From the NCBI GenBank assembly GCA_033964015.1, contig CM066914.1, forward strand, positions 10,531,831-10,595,830: 64,000 bases of DNA. The letters are read 5' to 3'. The translations under genes and the position numbers were made by a program. The stretch is from Scolanthus callimorphus (taxonomy: Eukaryota; Cnidaria; Anthozoa; Actiniaria; Edwardsiidae). Positions 1-10,800 of the stretch are shown here, in pieces. Position 1 is the first letter of the stretch. Each line of letters begins with the position of its first letter. Below the pieces are notes generated by a model. It had not been told where the DNA came from. It did no database searches and was given only the letters and a program-made list of their open reading frames with translations.

Positions 1-93
1 GAAAATAACAACTCCCTATCTTTTTTCAATAGATGCTATTACAATTTTTCCCTATTCTATTGAATCACTAATACACATATTTCTGTGGAAATT

Positions 94-2488
94 TTAACTC
101 AAAGTCTCATCACCTGGAATTGAAGAAATACTTATTGTAGAAATACTAAGGGCACTTCCTGTGAGAGGAGTTGCGGGAACTTCTAACACATTGTCGAGTC
201 TATTGTGAAACTCCTCTAGCTGATATGAAGCTATTTCAGCTATCTCATTGAAGCTTGATTCACTAAACTGGAATTGTGATCCTGAGGTTTGGCCATTCTG
301 CATTGGCTTGTCTGAGATAATGTCCTTCAGTGTTTGGAAAGTGATATGTTCCTTTGGAGTAGATGGACGTGTGCCGCCGTGTGAAGGATGGGCATCATTT
401 CATTTGTTACTGAAGTAACAAGACTTTCTGGTGATGAGGTACGCGCTAGTACCCCTGAGAGTTCTTGGTGCTCATAAGGTGCTCTGAGAGCTTTCGAATC
501 AAAGCCAGCCTTTTTGAACATTTCACACACTTTGCCAAGTTCGAAAAGCAAGTGACTTTGAAAATTGAAACTCGACAGTTGGATTTTCTCAGTAGAAAGA
601 GCTTTCTCAGGAACCAAATAACTAGCCTCCTTCTCACGATTGTGAATCACTTCCATCACATGATCTGCAAGCTCCTCAATTCTCAGCAGTTGTGCTGCAA
701 GGTGCAAATATGCTGCAGTAACTGCATGAAACGCACAGCGATTAGCTGATGGCATTTTGGATTCTTCTTTAAGGGCAGTGTTTTGGAATCCAAAGATAAG
801 GGGTATAATTTGTGCAATAACTTCAGATTCATTCATCTCTGTACTGAGTGTAGCAAGGGTTAGATAGATGGCTAGAATGTTGCTAACGTTGTTAGTCCTC
901 ATACATGCGCCCTCATAGAGGTACCACATGATCTGGTCATGATGCTTCTTAAAAAACACCAAATCTTGCTTAGAACACCGCTGAACTTTAAGCTGAATTT
1001 CCTGACCTTTTCTGAGCATCCCTTTCAGTCCCAATTTCTCACTGTTACCATGGCGATCAATAAGAGCATATACTACTTCTTGGGCCAATTGACGAACCTC
1101 TGGGTTCTCAACAATGGTGGCTTTAAATATTGCATCCATGAATGAAGGAGAAAAGGCTGCTGATAGTGACACAGGATTGTAGCTCACTGACACTTTACGC
1201 AGACTGTAAAGAAGCATTTTCTGTAGTGCTACATCACTTTCTGGATTTCTGATCATAGATCTTCTGGTTGACTGACTGATTGGAAGTGGAAATTTATCCA
1301 TTATAAAAAGCATTACATCCGTTTTTTGGAAATCAGGCAGTAAAGCTGCAAATGCTCCAATAGTATCAACAAGAGATTCTTCAAAACCCTTGTCATCGTC
1401 AATACTTGTCCTTGCATCTGCTGGTTTGTTATTGAACCGGGTATCAACAGACTGTCTCAAGTGGCGCAATAATGTGTGAAACACCTCTAACACAGCTGGG
1501 CCAATAGAAGAACCTGTGGCAAGCCCTACACACTCAGCCAAAACACCAACAATTCCTGCTTTTTTCTTTGCAGACTCCTTTGAGCTTAAATCAAGATAAT
1601 TCAACAGCATTTGAATAACAACGTAGTTGTACTGGTTCTGCACAGAATACATAATGATCTTGAAGACTTTTAGGGCAAAGTCATTTGGGACCCACAAGTC
1701 ACTCACATTGAGGTGATTCAAGGCTGGGTTGATGACAGATTTGATGTTTCCAAAGCTCGCACGGCTCATTATTTCTCGCAGACAAGATTCTGCAAGGTGA
1801 GCTGGATCCTCTTCAGAACTCTCTCGGCTGCTTGAGTGCTCTGCCGAATCGCCCTTCTTGTCTCGCTCCTCGAGAATAAACAACAAAGAGGGTATGATTT
1901 TCCCCATATGTGCATTGTCCCACAGATTGACTTGCAAATCGTCGGAAACAGTCTTTCGAACAACACCTTGCAATCCCCTTAGCCCTGCAGTTCTAATCTG
2001 TTGTCTGTTTTCCTCTCCTTCTCCATCAAACCAGCACATCGCACTGAATTTAGACACAAAAAATCGTAGCGCCGGTGGTAGGAGGGGGTATCTTCCTCGA
2101 TGTTGGCAAACTTTACAAAAGAACTCGTACCGAGCACTTGTAGTTCGACTTCCGGACTTTCTAGTAACTTCTGGACCATTCTGAGAAAACTTTCCACAAA
2201 AACATTTAGACTAGGTGCGTGGCAAGCCATGAGCAGCAAATCTAAAGCCTCCATCGCGATTCGAACAAAATCATAACGGCGGCGATGTACAAATCGGGTT
2301 AATTTTCGAGCCAAGTACATCCCGATTCGGTCCAATTTCTCCGGCGATGACAGCGCGTAAAATATGAGTTTATCCATGTTGGCTTTCACTAAACCACTTC
2401 GAGCATCTGCTGGGAAAATGTTATCTACCAATCGTTTGTATCTTGGGCGTAAATTGCCGAAACAGGAACAAATATGCGAAGTCGCCAT
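94..2488 (-). CDS. EFR3: EFR3 homologue, plasma-membrane scaffold of the PI4K-III-alpha complex; intronless, two apparent 1-nt frameshifts
   Basis: EFR3 proteins are palmitoylated plasma-membrane anchors that recruit PI4KA with TTC7 and FAM126. The start is ATG at 2486-2488. The N-terminus carries Cys residues near positions 7 and 9 (candidate palmitoylation sites) and then the family signature RPRYKRLVDNIFP; later FVKFANIEEDTPSYHRRYDF is recognisable. The helical-repeat body runs to about 390, and the C-terminus containing HITFQTLKDII ends at 94. Total length is about 800 residues, close to the family's roughly 820. Reading requires two frame changes, each equal to one missing base: in the A-run 2058-2063 (after RRYDF; frame resumes at VSKFSAMC) and near 386-392 (before PSHGGTRPSTPKEH). 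The whole coding region is one uninterrupted stretch, unlike its intron-rich neighbours. It could be a retrocopy or a lineage-specific intronless gene. Family assignment is secure. Confidence 0.94.
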
Positions 2489-2600
2489 GATTTGCTTCTT
2501 TCTCGGGACTTCTGCACTTCCTCAAACACTTGCAGTACGCATGCGTCTTCACCGGGGACGTTTCCACTGACCAACTTAGGAAAATCGCGGGCAATTCAAA
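2489..2600. promoter_or_regulatory. Probable bidirectional promoter between EFR3 and the ERICH2-like gene
   Basis: Only 112 bp separate the two divergent start codons (2486-2488 minus, 2601-2603 plus). The interval contains the palindrome ACGCATGCGT at 2537-2546, which resembles an NRF-1 site. The plus-strand start sits in AAAATGGCGGCC, a strong initiation context that also resembles a YY1 site. Shared promoter use is inferred from geometry. Confidence 0.5.
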
Positions 2601-5600
2601 ATGGCGGCCTCCGAGGAAGTTCACAACGGTTGTTATGAACCTTTCATCTTGAATTTGCACCTAAATAAGAATCGCTGAGAGTTTCAAGGCTTCCCAATGG
2701 CTCATTTAGGGCCTTAGAGAAGTTACGGTCCAGATTATTTAGAAATCTAGTGGAAGAATACTTTAATATTTTTGAGTTGCTAGGTGATAACAGATTTGAT
2801 GGCGGAAATTCGTCGGGTTTCAACTCCACCGACTGGAAGAATTTCAGTGACGAGGCAAGCGGACAACACAATGAGGTATGTGCTTCAAGCAAGCCGGTTA
2901 TATCACTTGTTGAGGCACCCCTGAGGCTTTATTTTGTTGGTTACCACGTATATATTATATGCAAAGTTTTCAGGGTGACTCGTCTCCCGTATATAAATTG
3001 TGTGGTTCCAAATATCCACCCCTCTACGACTACGGAAGGGATTGGAAAATCCAGAGGGGTGGGGGGTCAATTTACCTGATTTTCCATACAGGGGGTCACA
3101 TTTCAACAACAATAATACACACTAGTAAATCGCATGCTCTGATTGGTCGAGAACCATGTTGCTATAAGAGTACAGACACACGGTTGACAAAAATCCCTGT
3201 TTGTTGTTGTATAAAACAAATAGATCTCATTTTTTGTGTGTATGTACTGTAATAGATACACAGAAGTTGTCAAAGAATATGTCATGAACAACAGTCACGC
3301 AACTCGACTGCATCTCGTTGCATACTTTTTTGTTCATGACATTCTGTGACGTCATCTGTGTATCTATTACAGTGCACATGCACGCAAAGTGAGATCTATT
3401 TGTTAAATAGCGCCATTTCCTGTCGAAGCTCAATGCCGGTTTTACAAAACACCCTTCTGTGGGGGAATGGATATTTTCTGGAACCACACATTACCCTCTC
3501 AGTCACACAAATTGGGCTTTAATAGATTACCCATTCCTTCTTTCAGTATTGATATTAGCAAGCTACTTAGAAGTGGATTACATCGAAGAACTAAGAGACA
3601 AGACCGTTAAATTTAATACTTGCGGGTAGTTTTCAAATTTGATTCAATTTTTTTCTTCTGCAGGCCATCATCTAGTGGTGCTGTTACAAGACAAGTGAGA
3701 AATGTAAATATAATGCAGTGTAGTTTGGAAAGTGCTGGACACACATGGACAGACTATTGGAATTGTTCCCATAACAGAGCTCAAAATTAAGAAAAAAACT
3801 ATAGTCGTTATGATCATTATAGGCATAATTCTTCAATCATTTGGGGGGAACACTTCCAAAACTGACAGTCGTTATTTTAAACCTATGTTTAAGCTAAAGC
3901 TTTTTCGGGTCTTTCTTGGTGTTGCAAGACGTATTGTATTTTGGATTGGAGCTATTGTATTCCATCTTATTGTTACGTTCTACAGTCTTTTGTCTTCTAT
4001 TGTCGTTATGCCTCTGGTGCCTTGCAAAACCAAGAAAGAGCCGCTATTTCCAGGAAACAGGTGATGACAAGCAAAGAAAAAAAAACAATTACTCTTTGTA
4101 ACACGAGAAGCTTAAAACGTTGGGTATTTTTTGGGTATCAAATTTTGGGAGCAGGTATTTTTTGGGTATAACATTTATGGCTCAGGTATTTTTTGGGGTA
4201 TGAAATTTGGAGCTCCGTTGGACCCCCCCCCCCCCCCCCCCCCCCCCCCCCATTTTTATATATCCGAGTACCCCCTGGAGACAGACACAATCTTTACTGT
4301 TCAAAATATTGATCCTGTCTTTGGTTGATTATTCAAAATGTATGAGAAACAAACTTGAAGATTTTAATGAATTATTAAGCTTTTCCTTACATCTCTGCTT
4401 TTCCAGGTTAGCAACACATTAACAAGGGAGGTAGAACAGTGAATAGGATCAGTGAAATACTGCACCCTAAGAAAGATATCATAAAATACATTTTTCAAAA
4501 ATGTTATTTCAATTTCAGGCTCCATCTGAGGGTCTAATCTCACTTTCACCAGGTAAGTTGACTACAGGGTTCGCATGTTCCTGGAAAGTCCGGAAAAATG
4601 ACCATTATTTTTTACATTTTCTTAGAGCCTGGTCAAGTAAAATTTGAAGACACTGCACTAGCAAGACCCAACAGTGGCAGAGCAAGTAGTGCAGGACATA
4701 CTGAAAGGAAACTACTGACGGCAAGGAAGAAAGAAGAGCTTTTAAATGAGTCTGATCTGCAGATGTTTAAAAGACATGCCTCAGGTAATTATGCCATCAT
4801 ATGGTACTGGTAGTCCCCTTTGCAGATAATATGTAATGTTGAGATGGGTGTGATTTTCATAAGTTTTGAATACAAGAGAATGGGTTATAACTGCTGGGTG
4901 GGGAAATTGAGAGCTATAATAATGTATTATGGGGTTTATTATTACGAAGCCGGGTACACAATTAAGAGGTCAACAGAATATCTCCAACAGAACTGACTAC
5001 CAGTACATGTACCGGTACAGTAAAAATATGAGAATCTCCCAGGGCTAGATGTCCAATAAACAAGAGTTGTCCAAACAAGAAATGTTTATTCAAACAAATA
5101 ATCCCACCAGATGCAGGGTATGGATATTCCATGAATGGGATTTAACTTTCATTGTAATAGGTTGCTGCCAAACTTTTCCATGCCCCTTTCATGGACTGTG
5201 TCATCCAACTAAATGGTACCGGTAGGTCTTGAAAATAGGTTCTGTCTTTTAGTCTTATGCTTGGATTCTCAAATTGTTACAGAATCTAGCCTTACAAAAG
5301 AAATGGAATCATTAACTATCAGCAAGAAACCAATCTCTTCTGATGAAAACAAGGTCACTGATCAAAAAGAGCTGCCAAAAAGGCCGAGTCTAGTTCAGAG
5401 AGCTCGGAATCAGAAAGCAGCTCAGAGGAAAGTGATGGAGAGGACAGGCAAGATGAGGCTAAGGAAGACAAGGTTCAAGCACCAGTGGAATTGAAAGGGG
5501 ACTTCCTCAGTGCTGTTATGGATGAGGATTTTGAAAAAGCCAAAGAGCTTTGCCAAAAAAGTAAGACTGAAGATAAAGATTTTTGCTCAAAGGCATACTT

Positions 5601-6248
5601 CTTCAACATACACTGTGGGCTCCTGTTGTAGTCCCTGTCTTGAAGTGAAGTTCTCACAGTGTGGTTGAGTTAAAAATTCAGTTAATCCATTTTGGATGAG
5701 CATTGGAAAAGCTTCAGGGGTGACATGAAATGTCTCAAGATTTTAAAGTTTCTGTGGCTGGTGGGAATAAGACAAGGGATTGCAGTCCTTTTAAAAGTGG
5801 TTTAAAATTTATTACATTAGTTTTTTCTTTTTTCTTGGTTTCTTTTAGTTCTTCTGCTAGAGCCAGATAATGCAACTTGTATGGAATTCTATGCAGTTAT
5901 TGCTGAGAAAATAAAACAAGGTACCAGTAATGCAATTCACTTGGTTTTATAAACGTTTTCATGAATTTTGATGACACCCAAACATTCTATTTTTGTCAAA
6001 CTCCAGACGAGGCTGAAGATGAGTCAAGTGGCAGTGAAACGGATGACTCAGGTGACAGTGATGAGACAGAGGAGGAGGAGGAAGGTGAAGAGGAAGATGA
6101 TGATGATGATGAGGGTGATGATGATGATGATGATGATGATGACATCTCAGACGACTCTGATGATGATTATACTCCACCAACTGGGCCCATCAACCTTATT
6201 ATGGGTGGGCTCCCCATTCTTCCACAGTCAGGCACAAGTCAAAGATAA
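2601..6248 (+). CDS. ERICH2: ERICH2-like glutamate-rich protein (multi-exon, with apparent frameshifts)
   Basis: Proposed exons: 2601-2875, about 3664-3694 (uncertain), 4407-4430, 4519-4552, 4626-4784, 5283-5560, 5849-5920, 6007-6248. The recognisable core is GDFLSAVMDEDFEKAKELCQ spliced to ILLLEPDNATCMEFYAVIAE, which resembles the C-terminal part of glutamate-rich protein 2 (function unknown; the helical pattern suggests a TPR-like pair). The last exon is an extreme acidic tract of Glu then Asp (6058-6168) followed by a short tail ending in SGTSQR. Exon 1 starts at a strong ATG (2601), but its frame must change near 2660 to reach the long ORF ending DEASGQHNE. Exon 6 needs one extra A in the run 5377-5381 to continue into the Ser/Glu-rich segment. 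The exon 1-2 phase does not match as read. Family call is moderate; exons 4-8 are well supported by phase. Confidence 0.62.
2999..3495. mobile_element. Inverted-repeat element (GTGTGGTTCC family, copy A) with a nested foldback
   Basis: It begins with TGTGTGGTTCC near 3000 and ends with GGAACCACACA near 3490; a shorter relative lies at 27328-27463. Inside is a separate foldback, 3215-3404, whose perfect 15-bp arms are AACAAATAGATCTCA and its reverse complement, and whose inner arms also pair (3247-3286 with 3332-3374). It lies in intron 1 of the ERICH2-like gene. No coding capacity. Confidence 0.6.
4125..4252. repeat. GGTATTTTTTGGGTAT-type short repeats followed by a long poly-C tract
   Basis: Three copies of a motif close to GGTATTTTTTGGGTAT lie at 4125-4200, followed by an uninterrupted C tract of about 27 nt (4224-4250). 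The tract is in intron 2 of the ERICH2-like gene. Homopolymer length is likely to be unreliable. Confidence 0.7.
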
Positions 6249-7384
6249 CACAGTATCCAACATAAAGGCAATTTTCATCACATTTTCATATAAAGTCACT
6301 AAATGCAGCCCCTCCCAAACACTTTGCTATACAACGTCAGAAATGACCCCTCCAACCGACTTCAACAGCTGTTCCACCATCTCATGGCAAGTCGCCTCTC
6401 CTGATTAATCATGGGTGTCCTGTGGTGTAATTATGTGAGAGCTGGAGCGAGGTATTATACACAAGGGGACTTATGTTCAAAAACCCTTGTGACATGATTT
6501 TCTAGTGATGTGTGAAGTTTACCACCTCCAAACAGTGTTGTCAGTGTTATAAACCCTTGTAATACAGATACTTATGGCCAGAAATTAGATCCCTGCTGCT
6601 CAAAGAAACAATCAAGAAACAATATCAGCAGGATTTTAGCAGACATGGCATGCTTTATTACAGTCTGTAAATACATTATATCAAATTTGTACAGAAAGTT
6701 GTGAACTATTAAAATGATTTTCTTAAGTTTCGTAAGCTGAAGTGCAAGACGTAAATTATTGGGAGGCAGTCGCTCTGTCCATTAACAGGGGCGTAGCCAG
6801 GGGGGGCCAGGGCCCCCCTTTCTCGGAAATTTTCCCATACATTTACTGTATTTGCTGGAGAAAATTTGAGCATTTTTGACCCATGTTTTCACTATCCGGC
6901 CCCCCCTTTCAGAAATTCCTGGCTACGCTGCTGATTAATATGAGAATTCTTCTACCATAAAAAAAACCTTGCTCCCATGCGCGTATGTAGTCGGGCCATA
7001 AAAATTATTGCAGACCAAAGCTTTCCCTCCCTTAAAATCAAATGGTAGGCCCCCTTAGAAGTTACAATGGCTGATTACAGCAAAGCTTTTTGCGTAATCT
7101 GGATCACCTACAATAAAACACCACACTCAGTTCTTCCTGAATAATCTTTATTAATCTACATATAAATAACTAGCTTACCCGGCACCAGCAAACAAACCTA
7201 AGTTAAAAATACCAAAACACCAGGGTCTAATGGCAAAAAGCTGCAAGAGCAATTCTATATTATTTGTTTACCAAATATAATGAACGTTGTTGACGTGGGT
7301 TTTTGCTCTGACCTCTATTAGTGCCTGTTTGATGCGCGCTGTGCAAATGTTTATTGTAATATTCACGAAGTCTCCCTGCAATAG
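6249..7384. other. Intergenic gap between the ERICH2-like gene and ATIC 3' region
   Basis: The genes on either side converge here. Apart from the inverted-repeat element at 6786-6933, I see no gene, RNA or extended repeat. Confidence 0.6.
6786..6933. mobile_element. hAT-like MITE (CAGGGGCGTAGCC family), copy 1
   Basis: Terminal inverted repeats: CAGGGGCGTAGCCAGG at 6786-6801, and at 6918-6933 a sequence whose reverse complement is CAGCAGCGTAGCCAGG, a perfect 11-bp core. The element is flanked by ATTAA direct repeats (6781-6785, 6934-6938). Inner ends carry G or C runs. A reverse-oriented relative lies at 48636-48769. CAG...CTG termini are typical of hAT; the 5-bp flank is shorter than the usual 8-bp hAT duplication. 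Confidence 0.75.
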
Positions 7385-7894
7385 AGCACAATGGAGCCCC
7401 ATAGAGTGGAGAGTGTGAGTCTAGTGGTGGAACAGATGAGTGTTGGTGTGGAGATAGCGGAGCCCCACAGTGTGGAGATCGGGAGTCTAGTGGTAGAACA
7501 GATGAGTGTTGGTGTGGAGAAAGCGGAGCTCCACAGTGTGGAGAGCGCGAGTCTAGTGGTGGAACAGACGAGTGTTGGTCTGGAGATAGCAGAGCCCATA
7601 GTGTGGAGCGCGAGTCTAGTGGTGGAACAGACGAGTGTTGGTCTGGAGATAGCAGAGCCCATAGTGTGGAGCGCGAGTCTAGTGGTGGAACAGACAAGTG
7701 TTGGTCTGGAGATAGCAGAGCCCATAGTGTGGAGCGCGAGTCTAGTGGTGGAACAGACGAGTGTTGGTCTGGAGATAGCAGAGCCCATAGTGTGGAGCGC
7801 GAGTCTAGTGGTGGAACAGACGAGTGTTGGTCTGGAGATAGCAGAGCCCATAGTGTGGAGCGCGAGTCTAGTGGTGGAACAGACGAGTGTTGGT
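7385..7894. repeat. Minisatellite made from the 3' end of ATIC (stop codon amplified)
   Basis: Eight copies, with the landmark CTAG at 7421, 7487, 7553, 7616, 7679, 7742, 7805 and 7868. The period is 66 bp twice and then 63 bp. The copy at 7868 is the real ATIC stop region. Every unit on the minus strand repeats, with a few substitutions in older units, the codons for TNTRLFHH and TAG, plus about 36 bp of flank. Because the period is a multiple of three, several frames stay open; those ORFs are not genes. Confidence 0.93.
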
Positions 7895-10800
7895 GTGCAC
7901 CATGGTGATTCCATGCTCGTCACCAGCCTCCAAGCATACAGCATCCGCAGCAGACCCAGACGGACTTGCAATGTACTCCACGCCACTCTGAAATCAAGAT
8001 ACACTTTCATTAGAGCAATTTTCGATCAATAGTAGTGGAATGTCCTTTAATGCGCCACAATATTTTATCTCATGTCCGTGGAACACAGTCTGTTCATAGA
8101 TCTCTGAATTATATGACCCAGAAGAACTTTTGTGCCTGAATGCACTATCAGGGAATCGTTCACCCAAGAGTGAAGTCCATGAATGGAATATTTCTCATAC
8201 GAGTTTGATTTAATCCCATAGACAAGATATACGATTCAATCGGCTAACGTTGTTTACCTCTTATTGTCACGCAATTCAGATTCATTTGGGAGGTTATCAT
8301 TGTTCAATTTCTCCCACACGACCGAGCTCTCCCAAACAAATTGTCAGGTAATCTGAATTGAGTGGTAACAATATGCAAATAACATTTCTCCCCACGACCG
8401 AGCTCTCCCAAACAAATTGTCAGGTAATCTAAATTGAGTGGTAACAATATGCAAATAACTGTAGCCGAGTTTGTCTATTATATTCTAAGCTTCAGGCAGT
8501 AGATTCCGCCAAACCTGACTAAACTCAGGGACATGTCATTATTTAGCGGGGGGTAGGGCTCCTATTTTTGTGGGGAGGGTCCTAATTTTTTTCGCGTGTC
8601 TAAAGGGAGGGTCCACATTTTTTTCACTCCTGTTTGGTTGAGGGTCATAACTTTTTCAGCAACATTTGGATTTTGAAGAGGGTAAAACAGATGCTGATAG
8701 TGGTTATTTTAGCGGACTTCCCTATAAAAACTATATGTTTGAAAGATGACCCCATAGGTAAGTGTGAGTTTTCGACGTTGCATAGAAATTCGTCATTTGG
8801 GCCGCGCTTCGCGTACAAGAATATTAATAACCATTTGCGGCGCGCAGTTGTGCGCATGAATATTATAACCTTGTTGGCTCAGGAGCCCATCAATAGAAGC
8901 TTTAACCTATATAGTTGAGGTTGCGTACTTCCTGGGCTCCTGACAGGCTTTGTTTACTATACCGTAGGCTTGATGAAATGCTGAGGCTTGATGAAATGTG
9001 TTTATCAAAATTCAAAGTTTATCAGAGACATCGGACAAGAGTCTATCTGACAGGTTTTTCAGAAAATATAAATTACATGGGGAGGGTCCCAATTTTTTTT
9101 ACCTTCGACTGGGGGAGGGTCACATTTTTTTTGTTATGTTCAAGGTGAGGGTCCTAATTTTTTTAGCTTTCTTTGAAAAAAATGGGAGCCCTCCCCCCCG
9201 GTAAATAATGATGTCTTATCTCGCACATAGAAACATTTTAAGAACTTACTTGCACAGCTCTGTCAATATTATCTCGGAAGGGGAAAAATGCATCTGAACT
9301 TAGCGCTACACCTTTCAGCTTTGCAATCCATTCCTTCCTATCGTCCTGGAGAAAGAAGAAAGATCAGAGAAAGAATTGCTTTGACAGACACCAGTCGGAG
9401 TGCAAGAGGGTCTCTAAGCTACGGATGCATCGTCAAAAATTGCCAACACCCAAAAGGCGAAATGTTTACCCAAAAGCATAATGTTTAATCAAAAGGCTCT
9501 ATGACCACGTAAGACCTATGTGGTCTGCACCCAGAATTTTATGCGATATCTTTACTTAGCAAAGTACCCTGCACTGCTTCAGTGCCATTTTCGATACCAT
9601 CACAACAAAAAAACTTCATTTTTTGGCGCAATTTACCATATAAACACGAGAAAAACTCTTAATAGTAGAATTCCTTTAAGTCAGAGTTTCTGATGCAATG
9701 AATCAAGTAAACAAAGCAATGCATTATGCAGGGTTAGAAATTCGTTTTTTTAGTCACAAGATGAATTTATCTTGTAGAGACGAGATCTACAAGCTAACTG
9801 GGCTAGAAAAATGCTTTCTTGATTACTGGATGTAGTAGCTAGAAATGCGAGTGATTTTTTTCCACACTCGATAATTGCAAATTCTACTCGAACTTAGCGA
9901 GTTTGCTTGTGGGAATTTCGAACCCTGTTATGGGCAGGAAGAGTTGGACCTTTAACATTTTTCGTGTACCGTAGACTCATGTACCCACTGGGTGCCTATT
10001 GTTAATGACGTTTCCTTTGTTATTTACTATGCTATCAACTTTGTGCAAAGGTAACCGACCGTACATAAATATTAATAAAGACTCTTTTATATTCATTTAC
10101 TTGAATAAAGGCTTCCTAACAGTGCCATCCACACTAAGTAATATCAAGCATGGCAAGCAATGTCTAACACTTGTTACAGAAGTTACTCATGTTTCATATA
10201 GAATGTGTAAAAGTGTAATGAAATCTTAGTAGGGTGTTTTCAAATTGTCAAATATAAGACATTCTATTTCACTTAATAGAATATCTAAGTAATCTAACTG
10301 TGGTGAGGCAGCTGGACTCTCTGCATTAATGACTTGGACAAGATTCAGCTTTTTACCTCAATATTATTTGCTTCGTCCATAGACACAAACAGATCAGTTC
10401 TGTGTTGTGTAGATATGAACGCTTTTGTTAGAGCCACAAGGCTGGGGCTGTTACAGATTGTGGTTTGGGATGTGTTCGTCGTATCCAGCTCTTATTCTAC
10501 TTCCACTAACTTCTGGACAAATGGTAAGACATTTATTACTAGAGTTCCATAGGGCCAAGCCGTTGGTTAGACCTTTTTATTCATATGTTATTCATTTATA
10601 CGATCCTGGATTTTAATCGAAAATTTGGTGAGAGCAACTGAAGGTTTTCCAGGCAAAACATGTGGTTCGAGTTTCACACTAACATTGCCTTGCAATGACT
10701 ACACCATGACCATTTTCCTTACCCCAGATATTCGAAGAAAAAATTTAAACTTTTTCACTTGAACTTTATAACAAAGCCATTCAGGGTAAGAAAGCTACTT

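Noticed and set aside
94..2488. Calling EFR3 a pseudogene because of two frameshifts
   Set aside because: The remaining frame is open over some 800 codons, and the same kind of one-base loss occurs in essential ATIC, so consensus error is the simpler explanation.
5959..6180. Histidine/proline-rich antisense ORF
   Set aside because: It is the complement of the Glu/Asp tract of the ERICH2-like last exon.
7363..8032. Long ORFs on both strands (over 210 codons) across the ATIC minisatellite
   Set aside because: They exist because the repeat period is a multiple of three. The true coding frame there is the last ATIC exon, which ends at 7868.
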